DNA from: Zantedeschia hybrid cultivar
Taxonomy: Eukaryota; Streptophyta; Magnoliopsida; Alismatales; Araceae
Assembly: GCA_030544215.1 (NCBI GenBank)
Contig: JARZZO010000016.1
Span: 55,903,501-55,967,500, forward strand
Reading direction: 5' to 3'
Length of the DNA: 64,000 nucleotides
Shown: positions 1-9,991 of the stretch, piece after piece
How the letters are laid out: each line of letters begins with the position of its first letter
Numbering within the stretch: the stretch's first letter is position 1
Position numbers and translations under genes: made by a program
Notes under the pieces: model-generated
Databases searched by the model: none
What the model was told of the DNA's origin: nothing
Seen by the model: the letters and a program-made list of their open reading frames with translations, nothing else

Positions 1-1428
1 GAAGCACTGGAGGAATGCCGGTTTGGCCTTCAACTGCACCTTTCTCCTGTTTGGCTCAGTCATCCAGCTCATTGCCTGTGCTAGGTATGTGGCAAATCCA
101 TGCACACAGTGTTCTTCTTTCTTCTGGGTCCATTTCATGCCTCATCCCCTCTCTTCTCTCTTCCAAGAATGCTTCCTGCATCTGTTTCTATTTGGCATTT
201 GCCTCAGCTTCGGGTTATCTCTTTTTCCACAACATGATCTTCTTCTGGTCTGCGTGTCATTGGAACTGTCGTGCGGCGCTCATGCATGCAGTAGTTTGTA
301 GCGTCTGCTATGTTCATATGTAGGTCCTCTTGTTGGTTGTTTCTTCTGATTTGCCGTGTTCTTGTGTACTGTTGTGCATATGCTTCTTGTCGCAGCAACA
401 TCTATTACATAAACGAGAAGTTGGACAAGAGAACGTGGACATACATCTTTGGGGCATGCTGTGCCACCACAGTCTTCATCCCCTCCTTCCATAACTACAG
501 GATCTGGTCTTTCCTTGGCCTGGTCATGACCACCTACACTGCCTGGTACCTCACCATTGCCTCCCTGCTGCATGGGCAGGTACATACATCTTAATCACCT
601 CTTAATCTTCTGTTTGCGTGTTAGTAATTAGTACAACAGTCTGATACTAATCGTGTGTGTGTGTTACGGGCTGGCACCATGTGGAAACGACACTGGGCAG
701 GTGGAAGGAGTGAAGCATTCGGGTCCAACAAAGCTGGTTCTCTACTTTACTGGGGCTACAAACATTCTCTACACATTCGGTGGGCACGCTGTTACAGTGT
801 AAGGGGACAACGCCTTGTTTTCAAAGCACAAGTTGCTCCCCTTTTACTAGCTTTCCTCTCCCTTGGGGAGGCTCTTGGACCACCTCAATGCCTGCCCATG
901 TGACTCACACTGTTCTCTTCCCCACAGTAGCTTTGTTCATGCCTTAGATTTTCCTCTGATCTGTTGATTCTTCGGTCACATGGCCAGTAAGCACTCTTTT
1001 AATAACAAGCCGAGTGCACAACAACACAAAGATGGAGGGGTGGAGTCTTAGGATTATCTGTTTATCTCATTAATAGAGTAGCCACTTCAGAATTAAACCG
1101 GAGAACCTTTTATCAATGTGTTTCTATAAGGTTAAATGAATTGCTATGCATTCAACTCCATCTTTTCACGTGAACAGGAGAAAGAAGAAGCTTTTATATA
1201 TGTTCGATTTAACACAAAGTAAGCTTTTAAAATTTGAAAACCCTAGTATGTAGTTCTCCTGAAATTCAATTTTTGGTTGGTCAACGACGCAAAGTTTGCG
1301 TCAGAGCCGGACCTTTTGCAGGTAAACATCGAGATATCGTCCATTTTATTGTCTACTGCACTACTACTGGGCTTGCGTGCAGACTGCGGCTCCTCTTTCC
1401 CTCTCTGACTGAAAACCCAACTCATGAC

Positions 1429-1510
<82 letters not shown>

Positions 1511-2752
1511 GTGTGAAAACCCAACGGATGCATGGCTTGGAACACGATTTATGATAGGAGGATACAGCCAGATACGTTCTGAAGAAAGTACAGCAACGTA
1601 GTCACAAATACATCTGTATTATTCCAATCTTATCAGCTATGATGCATGAAGAAATAGATCCATGCATGCATGATGATTTTATAAGAACTCAAAAGTAACA
1701 GTAGCAAGGGTGCATTGAATTGCTTTGCATGGGCGCAGGGAGATCATGCACGCGATGTGGAAGCCGCAGAAGTTTAAGGCCATATACCTGCTTGCGACGG
1801 CGTACGTGCTCACCCAGACGTTGCCATCGGCGGCGTCGGTCTACTGGGCCTTCGGCGACGCCCTTCTCAACCACTCCAACGCCTTCGCCCTCCTCCCCAA
1901 GTCCCCCTTCCGCGACGCCGCCGTCATCCTCATGCTCATCCACCAGGCACGGCCAATTAATACACATCTCAATGCGCACACCCTTGTCCTTCTTCTTTCT
2001 GTTATTAATTAACCTTCCGCTTGGTGCAGTTCATAACGTTCGGGTTCGCATGCACGCCGCTGTACTTCGTGTGGGAGAAGGCCATCGGGATGCACGAGTG
2101 CGGGAGCATGTGCAAGCGCGCCGCCGCGCGCCTCCCCGTGGTCGTGCCCATCTGGTTCCTGGCCATCATCTTCCCCTTCTTCGGCCCCATCAACTCCGCC
2201 GTCGGCTCCCTCCTCGTCAGCTTCACCGTCTATATCATCCCCTCCCTCGCCCACATGCTCACCTTCCGCTCCGCCACCGCCCGCGAGGTACATATATATA
2301 TATATGCACACGCAGTTGCACGCCATTGTGAGGTTTGTGTGCATTGTTGCGAGCTAAATTAATATTGCTAATGGGACTCGTTGTTGCGACCGAAACTGCA
2401 GAACGCGGTGGAGAGGCCGCCCAAGTACGTGGGCAGATGGGTAGGTGCGTACGCCATCAACGCCTTCGTGGTGGTGTGGGTGCTTGTGGTCGGCTTCGGG
2501 TTCGGAGGGTGGGCAAGCATGACCAACTTCGTGCGCCAGGTCGACACTTTCGGGCTCTTCACCAAGTGCTACCAGTGCCCCCCGCCGCTGCCGCCTCTCC
2601 CTCCTGCCTCCTCTCTCCCCTCCCCTTCCATCCTTCCTAATATTACTACGGCCGCTGCTCCATCCGCCTATAACGCATACAGCTCGCCCGCCGCGCCTTC
2701 TCCTTCGCCTCCCTTCTTCGGTCACCATCTCCGCCACATGATGAGAGTGTGA
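1..2752 (+). CDS. LAX: AUX1/LAX auxin influx carrier, 3' part (six exons)
   Basis: Proton-coupled auxin (IAA) importer of the plasma membrane, amino acid/auxin permease family. The 5' part lies before the window. Exons read from splice sites and protein similarity are 1-84, 396-579, 701-798, 1739-1946, 2030-2287 and 2402-2752 (stop TGA 2750-2752), giving 393 residues of a family usually about 470-500 long. Exon 1 reads AFNCTFLLFGSVIQLIACA; exon 2 has YYINEKLDKRTWTYIFGACC; exon 3 KHSGPTKLVLYFTGATNI; exon 4 EIMHAMWKPQKFK and YWAFGDALL; exon 5 FITFGFACTPLYFVWEK; exon 6 ends GFGGWASMTNFVRQVDTFGL then CYQC. These blocks are near-invariant in AUX1/LAX proteins and form the hydrophobic core. Odd points: intron 4 starts with GC instead of GT, intron 3 (940 bp) holds a long CT microsatellite, and the tail after CYQC is a 57-residue Pro/Ser/Ala-rich extension, longer than in Arabidopsis AUX1. 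Which LAX paralogue it is cannot be settled without the 5' end. Confidence 0.94.
1431..1505. repeat. (CT)n microsatellite in LAX intron 3
   Basis: An uninterrupted run of about 37 CT units (75 bp). An 11-bp copy of GAAAACCCAAC lies on either side (about 1411 and 1514). The run is long enough to be length-polymorphic. On the antisense strand it is a GAGA tract. Confidence 0.97.
1947..1948 (+). other. Non-canonical GC splice donor of LAX intron 4
   Basis: Exon 4 must end with the codons for I-H-Q at 1946, because exon 5 (2030, FITFGFACTP) follows directly in all AUX1/LAX proteins. The bases after that boundary are GCACGG, not GT. The acceptor at 2028-2029 is a normal AG. No nearby GT keeps the frame and the conserved residues, so this is a GC-AG intron (1947-2029, 83 bp), a class known for about one percent of plant introns. 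Confidence 0.8.
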
Positions 2753-3853
2753 GAGAGAGAGGGGGTCATCCTCTTCCTCTCCAGTTCTTGGTCGAACTCA
2801 CCGACGCCGACTGCTTCCAGGTCTTCTGGCAGAGATGTAGGAGAGGGAGAGAGGAGGAAGGTTGCCCCGCCACACCATCGGCAGAAAGTTTTGGCAGCAC
2901 GCACTTGCGGGAATCTCCATCTCCTTTCTCTCTCTTCTTTTGAGATGAGCAGCCTTGTTTTTAGATTTGTTCATTAGGCGGTAGGCAGCCACATTTTGAA
3001 CTTTTCACGGCATGCAGCAGGTATTGTTGATCGCATCCTGAAAAAAGGTTTCTTCTTTTGATAAGGTGGAGGGTGTTCGTGATCATTAGCTTCGGTACCT
3101 GAGCTATCAATTTATCATTAGTAGTCTGATGCTTGAGAACGGTGCAGGCCATTCTTAATCTCTCGCTCTTCTTTGGCTCCATATAAACCTTTTATATCAT
3201 TCTAGCTAGCCATAGACTATGCTGATCTTTCTCAAATAAGTCCTGCATCATTCGTACCCCACTCGTTTTTTTAGATCGATCGATCAAAGATGGTACTGAT
3301 ATGTCTCTATACGTGTTTGATCTTTTATACATGTATATGTATAATATATATGTGCCTGTTTATACCTTGGATATGCTTTCTTTTTTCAAGTTTGCCATTA
3401 AGTGCAAGTTTGAATTGGAGTCAATAAGTGTAGAAGGTGAAATTTTTTGAAAAAACCTCTCATACAATTCTTTTCCGGTTCTATATGAAAGACTTTGTTT
3501 GAAAAATTCTATATGAATGGCTTTGTTTGAAAAACTTCTTTCTTCCTCTCTCACTTACTGAGCACTGACTAGAACCGCACTCTTCGTTCTCGCACGCATC
3601 CGGGCACCCTCTTATGTCATTCCTCTGTATGTATTACTATATTGGGGTGATATTTTACTCAAGAGAAGATCTTCTTGTTACATATTTGGACCGGTGTCTA
3701 ACTGTATTAAGAAGAGAGAAGCTCAAATATTTGTTAAATTTTGGAATCACGAGAATTCTTTTTTCTTTTTTTTTTGTAATATTTGACCTCTTCTCTCTCT
3801 TAATATTATTGAACTTCAATCTAAACTTGCACTGAGAAGATCTTTACTCTATT
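2753..3853. other. LAX 3' UTR and spacer
   Basis: Non-coding. It starts with a purine-rich stretch right after the stop codon. A short imperfect tandem duplication built on TTTGTTTGAAAAA lies around 3480-3540. I see no coding exon, RNA gene or clear transposon end here, and the poly(A) site of the LAX gene cannot be placed with confidence. Confidence 0.5.
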
Positions 3854-4483
3854 TTACTCGTATGGGAACACAAGAATTGAGCAGATGATTGGTGGATCCT
3901 TTGAATAAAGTGCAAGGAGCATCACATCCCAAGTAGTGCTTTTTTGACTGGTTAAAAGATGCCCTCCAGAGATTTTACAGCTGTGCATCCTTCTCGAACA
4001 GTAACTTTTTACCGAACCATCTTCAAGAAAACGCCTGGTAGCTAGAAATACCAACAGGAACAAAGGACGGCTCAGCAATAGGAAAAGATGTCTCGATAGA
4101 GTCATGGATCTTAAGAGAACTCTTCGAACAAGGCAGTTGCCCGGCCACTGTCTGCTCTGCAGACGCAGAGGTAACTTGGGAAGCATGCCTGTCCCTCCTG
4201 TTCTCAAGGGAATAGAGGATGCCGAAGAGAGTAGGCAAGTTAAGATTACCAGAGACGTAGACGTCTCACTGCCATCGTCCTCCATTTGTGCCTTGTGCAG
4301 TCAGCCGCACATGGCTTCCCCCCGGGCGATGGCAACCCTCTCACGGCTGCTACCACTGGGTTTAACTTGATTGATGCATTCCTCCTGGTCGCCTCCAGTA
4401 ATATCGAAATCAGATACATATACTGCAGAGTGGATGCCCTTGGGTCCGATGGTGGATGCAGAAATTTTATTGAGTGAAGTCAC
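3854..4483 (-). other. Unassigned GC-balanced segment, possible gene fragment
   Basis: This stretch is clearly less AT-rich than its surroundings. On the minus strand it carries overlapping open frames in different phases: 143 codons (3854-4285), 71 codons (4023-4238) and 60 codons (4301-4483). No frame resembles a family I recognise, and no continuous exon chain with good splice sites is evident. It could be a decayed or captured gene fragment, or the non-coding end of a transposon. No function is proposed. Confidence 0.25.
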
Positions 4484-4749
4484 TCGGACATTAAGTCATG
4501 AATATAACTTGATCGGTGACTTGGACAAGGTCATATGAGGTTCGGAGGTTCGGAGTTAGATCAGTGGAGTCTTAGGCTAGGTCAATGGAGTCCCAGATTA
4601 GACTACTTTAAATTGAACCAATAAATTTGACAAATTCAGTGAGATCTCAAGACCTCATTGAATGAATACTAGATCCGCCACTGCTCGGGCCTTTTCCTCT
4701 TCGGGTCTTTGTTAATTCGACCGTTGAGTGAAACTTTTACAGTAGCTCT

Positions 4750-5415
4750 AGGGCTGTCAACATATTCGGATTATATCCGACTCCGATTCGTATCCGCATC
4801 CGATTAGTCGGATATTTATCCGATTAAGACATCCGACGAACATATCCGAATATCCGATTAACATTCGAAACGAAAAACGGAAAATAGATATCCGCTCCGA
4901 TTATTATCCGACCGATTACGTATTTTAATAAGTTATTTTAATTTTAATAATATTTATATATTTAAATAAATAATAATTCAATATTTGAAATATGCTTAAG
5001 ACATGTTGAGCGATAATAATAAAGTTTCTTGTGATTTTTTTATTTTTAATGATTTTACTAATTTAGATAAATTATTTAAGTATTTGTTATTATCTAAAGT
5101 GTATTTAATGAAACATTCAAATTATTTAAATTTATCTAGATATTTATAACTTGAATATGTATTAATTTACATCTATGATATTTATGGACTATGCAAAAAA
5201 TAAAATTTACAAGTCATTAAATTACAAGTTAAAGTTGAAATATTTAAATATTCGAATTATTATCCGAATTCGAATACTATCCGGCGGAGTCGAATTCGAA
5301 TAGAAAAATTTATTATCCGTCGGACAGTATCTGAAGTCGGATATTGGGACAATATTAAACGGAACGGAATCGGATACTGCTGTATCCGCTCAGTATTCGC
5401 TCTGTTCACAGCCCT
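4750..5415. mobile_element. Non-autonomous hAT-like element
   Basis: The ends form a terminal inverted repeat: AGGGCTGTCAACA on the left matches, with one change, the reverse complement of the right end at 5403-5415. Subterminal regions are packed with ATCCGA/TCGGAT motifs in both orientations, while the core is very AT-rich. No coding sequence. This looks like plant hAT derivatives with GGGCTGTCAA termini. I could not find a matching 8-bp target duplication, so the exact ends may be off by a few bases. Confidence 0.6.
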
Positions 5416-5429
5416 CCATGCTTTTTTTT

Positions 5430-5840
5430 GTTTGACAAGGTTACAGCAGTTGCTTGTTACGTCAACTTACTGCAACGAAATTTACAGGTGCCAGAATCGG
5501 ACGATAAATCTAAGCTCTGGTCTAGTGATCGTGATAGGAAAACAATAGCACAGATCGAGGATGACCTCGTCCTTTTTGTCAATCATTTAGTCCAAGTAAA
5601 AATCAAATAAATTTAATAAATATTAAATTTACCTTTAACATCTGTGACTAGGAATATCTGTAGATGGAGAAATAGGGGTGTTAATGGGCAGAGGCCTGGG
5701 TTGGGCATAACAAAATCCAACTCCAAGCCCACCAAGAAAAATTGGACCCAATTAAGCTTGATCCAAATCCTTTTCTCATACGTAACTCCAAGTCCAACCT
5801 AAGCCTAAAATAACTTGAGTTTGGGACCCAATTTTCAGGC
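5430..5840. other. Spacer with truncated repeat
   Basis: From about 5668 the sequence begins like a further dispersed repeat (AGGGGTGTTAATGGGC) and runs into the SINE below without a recognisable second end. It is probably a truncated non-autonomous hAT relic that the SINE entered. No gene seen. Confidence 0.35.
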
Positions 5841-5846
5841 TCAAGA

Positions 5847-6030
5847 TTTTTTTTTTTTTTTTTGCAACGTGGCTCAAACCCGCCCCCTCCCCCCCAACCC
5901 CAGCCTCCCGTCCCATATTACATGCCCGAAAATGGACGGAATACCTACGCAGAGGGGGGAAAGTACGAGTCGAACTCGCAATGCCTTCTGTGCAAGTGCA
6001 AGAGGGTGCCCCACTATGCCACAGGCGTAC
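5847..6030 (-). mobile_element. tRNA-derived SINE
   Basis: On the minus strand there is a perfect pol III A box, TGGCATAGTGG (6011-6021), followed after about 34 bp by a B-box-like GAGTTCGACTC (5967-5977), then a tRNA-unrelated body and a 17-bp poly(A) tail (plus-strand T run 5847-5863). Flanks give only an approximate duplication (GCTCAAG / GCTTCAAG). The arrangement is that of a plant SINE. It is not an intact tRNA gene, because no cloverleaf folds around the boxes. Confidence 0.65.
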
Positions 6031-6039
6031 ATGCTTCAA

Positions 6040-7495
6040 GCTTAAGAATTAGAAGAGTCGATTCCCTATTTGGAATATGTAATCTACCAAGCTAACATGT
6101 ATTAGTGTTTAAATGTTAACCTCATCACTCATTAAAATGAGACAGACCTTCAAAATTATCATATTCTGTAACAGGTAAAATAAAAACCATCAACATAAAC
6201 ATTTAAATTTGTCCAGTTAAAATAAAAGCTCTAAAGATCACATCTTTTATAAAATGAAGAACTTATGGAGTGTTTGGTTGTATTATACTAATAGTTTTTT
6301 TTATAAAAATATATTTTTTATAACAAAAGTGACTAAAAACGAGTGTTTGGCAAGTCTGATCAAAATATTTTTGAAAGGATACCCCTTCATTCTACATGAC
6401 CAAGAAAAAAGAAGAAGACCCCTCCTTTTTCTTTCTTATCATGTGAACTCGAGCAAAGAGTCCTCCTCCTCTAAGGCCCCTCTCATCCACGGACCATATC
6501 CCCTGGAACCTATAGTCAGTTACCTCTAGGAAGTTTCAGTACATTGGCTGCATAGGCAGTCAATGCAGCAAAGAGTTCTACAATTTTCTATTTTTAAAAT
6601 TTTACATTTTCAAATCACTGAAATTTTACAATTTTAAAATCAGAGGGCACTGTATTTGGAAGCTTGTAAAACACATGAAAATCAAATAAGAAAATGTGAA
6701 ATCCATGGATTCACTAGTTTGGATTGATGGTGGTTATTCCATGCAAACCAAAACGAGTAAGGAAATAAATCAACAAGTGGCTGACAAAGACCAGACAATA
6801 CTTTTTTTTATACTCTAATTTAATAAAATATATTATTTTTGACCTTTTTTAGATTTTTTTTGTATGTTCAAAAAATAATGTTGAAAATAAATAAAAAAAT
6901 GCTGAAAATAAAATATTTATTAATTTCAGTATTTAACATTAAAACAAATAAACCCTTGATCAAACATTTTTAAACGGCTTGATAATATTAGCGTCTCTTA
7001 TGAAAACACTATAAGAAATACTCTCTGGAGGAATGCTTCACATCTTAACCAACTCCTACATTGTGACAGTCCCTGGACTTGTAAGAAATATTTTTAAAGA
7101 CTTTTCTTGCCAAAAATGCCCATGTTATCAGTTTAATTATAGAACTGCCCCTCCTGCAAAGTCAATCAATAATGTATCCTTATTGTATTTAAATATATGC
7201 GCATGTAGACCCTTGTCGTAACCTGTTCGTGACCTTTTGTTAACCCAGATTGGTTAACGTCCAATGGGATGGATTAAATGTCTGTAATACGCTTTAAAAG
7301 ATACTAGTTACAAAGAAAAGGATTAAGTGGTCATAAATGCCAAACAACTTTGTTTTTCAGAAACACTTGTTAGCCCTTGTTTGGTATAGCCTACAACTGA
7401 AGCACTTTTAGACTTTTCACTAATTATTCTGGAAGAGAAAAGTTAGATGTTGGAAGTCATTTTTATAGTATTTTAATTATTTTTTAATTTCTAAT
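6040..7495. other. AT-rich spacer, no gene seen
   Basis: Low-complexity AT-rich DNA with short open frames only. Motifs such as GTGTTTGG near 6270 and 6340 hint at worn MITE ends, but no paired terminus was found. No RNA gene or conserved coding block. Confidence 0.4.
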
Positions 7496-7499
7496 GAGG

Positions 7500-7930
7500 C
7501 CTGTCATGATGGCCCATTAGGGCCCCGCAATGGGTGGACCAAGAATGTCCTCAATGGACCCGTAAGGGCAGGCCCGGGCCCTACCAATGGACGAGGCTGA
7601 TTTCCCAATTATGCGCCGCAGGGCGTCCCCGGGACCCGCCTAGCTGATGTGGCTCTCGGCCGCCTTGCCAACACATTAGTACTTAGACGGCCCAGTCGAC
7701 CAATGAGGAGGGTACACATGTCTGAGAAGGTAAAACTCACCGACCTCCGAGGGCCACACCTTATATATACTATTTGCCCAGCGCGAGGTATGTTATTTCT
7801 CAGACCACCCGATCTGAGCCTAACTCTCTTTCTCACAGATCGAAGCTGATCCGCAAGTAGGGCCTCGGGTTTTGGGGACCGGCGTCTTCGGATCATCATC
7901 ACCTTCCAAGCAAAAGTTCTAGATGAAACT
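7500..7930 (+). repeat. Possible LTR fragment
   Basis: A GC-rich island in AT-rich DNA beginning TGTCATGATGG. It has a TATA-like stretch (CTTATATATACTATT near 7760) followed about 50 bp later by a GATCTGAGCC block, the usual layout of an LTR promoter and leader. The region ends near GGATCATCATCA. No 5-bp target duplication could be matched and no internal retrotransposon sequence is adjacent, so this is a tentative solo-LTR remnant. Confidence 0.3.
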
Positions 7931-8885
7931 TTATTAATTGAAAAAAAGTACGGTTGTTCAAAGAGATTTGACCTTTATAGTTATCTAAAATTAGTTAGAG
8001 GCATTTTCGTCCATTTTTTTTTTAATGTTGTAACAGGAAATTAAAAGAAACTTCCTACTAAAGGCTATGCCAAAGGTGCCCTTGGAAAATGACTCTTATA
8101 CGTATATTATCACATTCCATAATAGAACTTAATTTTAAGGGTATACACGCAAATATTTACACATAATAAGTGTATTGATCCACTTCATAGAAAGGATAAT
8201 CCTCCATCAAGCATTAAGCAGAGGTTATTTAACAAAAATCTTATGTTAAACGTGCATCTAAGTAAGGAAAGCATTCATGAGTCTGTAGTTCAATGGCATG
8301 AGACGTCTCTTGAGATTAGGGTTGTAAGAGGAGATCCAATTATTTAACTTTTCGACTTGTTTTTTATTTAAAAAGAGGATTCATATAGAAAATATCTGAT
8401 AATTATCGAAACCAAAAGCCGTCAATAGGTTATCGGAATACAAAAATAGAAATGGTTTCTATCCTAATTCTGATTTTTTATTCTATGAAGGATTATACTG
8501 TGTAAATGATAATCATAATGTGTAGAAGCTTTTATTAATCATAGGATGGATGCTATCTAACGTTACGTACGTACATATAACAAAGCAAATGAGGATTGAG
8601 GAAATCTTAAAATATTTATGATATATAATTCTTTGAATTGTTTCTATTTTCTGATATCAAATTGCAAACAAAACTTAAATGAATATAATATTCTCTTATT
8701 ATATTGGAATCAGAATAAAAAAATATGATGTCACTATAGAAATCGAAAGCAGCAACGGATTTTTGTTTTTGTATCATACTTGCTTACACTCTGTATCTCT
8801 TCTAACATGTCAAGGAGGAATTTATCCCACAAGAAGCTTTAGATAAAATAATCTTCTAGAGAAAGTAAAAAAATTCAAGAAGAAT
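7931..8885. other. AT-rich spacer, no gene seen
   Basis: Non-coding AT-rich DNA lying upstream of the DnaJ pseudogene island. I found no paired repeat ends or conserved coding segments. Confidence 0.4.
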
Positions 8886-8889
8886 GTGC

Positions 8890-9522
8890 AAATAACTCTA
8901 CCAGCGTTGGTCGGTTTCCCACGTCCGTCGGGGGAAACCAGAAGAAGAAGAAACAGAGGGAGACGAAGGAGGGGAGGAGTTGGAGGGGGCAGAGGAGGAG
9001 GAGGGCCAACGGGGAGGGGGGGGGGGGACGCTTGGCGGTCGTACTCGGCTCGTTTGGCAGCGTGGACACGTATGAACTAGTTGGCGGACGCGGCCCCGCG
9101 GCCAGCGTCGGGGTGGCATGCGCGTGCTAGCCTCCTGTAGGCCGCCTTGATCTCTTGGGCCATGGCGCACGACGCCAGGAGGGGGGGGGGGGGGGGGGGG
9201 GAGGCGGTCGTACTCGGCTTGCTTGTGGGGGTCGAAAAGCGTGGCGTAGGCAGCGTGGACACGCATGAACTAGTTGGCGGACGCGGCCCCGCGGCCAGCG
9301 TCGGGGTGGCATGCGTGTGCTAGCCTCCTGTAGGCCGCCTTGATCTCTTGGGCCGTGGCGCACGACGCCAGGCCCAACACGTCGTACAGGGTGCCCGACG
9401 CCGCGTCCCCAGTGAAAATGTTGGAAACGGAGGATCTAGGGGGTAGGCAGGGTCCGACGGCGCTCCTGGTTGAAGGGAGGGAGGGGGATCGCCGAACCGA
9501 TTCAATCTCGATCCCCGACTAT
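8890..9522 (-). pseudogene. DnaJ (J-domain) pseudogene, plastid J11-like, internally duplicated
   Basis: The minus strand encodes a J domain starting TLYDVLGLASCATAQEIKA (around 9400), then AYRRLA, the diagnostic HPD motif, and AAYATLFDPHKQAEYDR. J domains recruit Hsp70 through HPD. This spacing and the short total length resemble small plastid DnaJ proteins of the AtJ11 type. It is not functional. There is no ATG in the reading frame, which opens after a TAG near 9522. An in-frame TAG (9270-9272) cuts the domain just after GRGAASAN. A second partial J domain follows, offset by about 193 bp, carrying the same TAG (9077-9079) and lacking part of the last helix. Poly(G) runs of 12-21 bp on the plus strand (9181-9201, 9016-9027) add frameshifts. 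Confidence 0.75.
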
Positions 9523-9524
9523 TA

Positions 9525-9991
9525 GTAGTTTATGTGGTTTACAAGCAAATCACGTACATTACATAGTCTTACTCAATTAATAGTAATAATGGCATGATAT
9601 TTATTATGTGTATATCGTGTTTATTTTTCATCTATTTTATAATGAAGTTTATGAATGTGTGCAATAATTATCAAATTATGATGAGATAATAATAATGAGA
9701 TTGATAACTTATAAATATATATTCTTAATTGTTCCTAGTCAGAGAATATTTGAGAAGAACATCAAATATCTGATCAGATTAATACATATTACTCTTACTC
9801 ATATGATGAAGATGACTGATCTCATACTCACTTGTGTGGAGACGATAAGATGAACTTGTAGGTGCTCATTGTTGAAGAGTCCACTTAACTAATCCAACTT
9901 GAATTATCGGATGATAATTTATCTGACTGTCAGTCACTTTAATTCAATGTCATAATTGTGCGGTTGCTCCTTAGACCCAAGACACTAAAGA
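9525..9991. other. AT-rich flank of the solo LTR
   Basis: AT-rich DNA without coding potential. It appears to continue on the far side of the solo LTR (from 12087), so it may be an older, unclassified repeat into which the LTR inserted. Nothing else seen. Confidence 0.35.

Noticed and set aside
1234..1554. Long Ser-Leu and Arg-Glu repeat open frames across the CT tract
   Set aside because: They are translations of the (CT)n microsatellite inside LAX intron 3.
4742..5423. 8-bp target duplication for the element at 4750-5415
   Set aside because: Flanking octamers GTAGCTCT and CCATGCTT do not match; decayed or ends misplaced, so none is claimed.
5930..6030. tRNA gene on the minus strand
   Set aside because: A and B boxes are present but the flanks do not form acceptor or anticodon stems and a poly(A) tail follows, so a SINE fits better.
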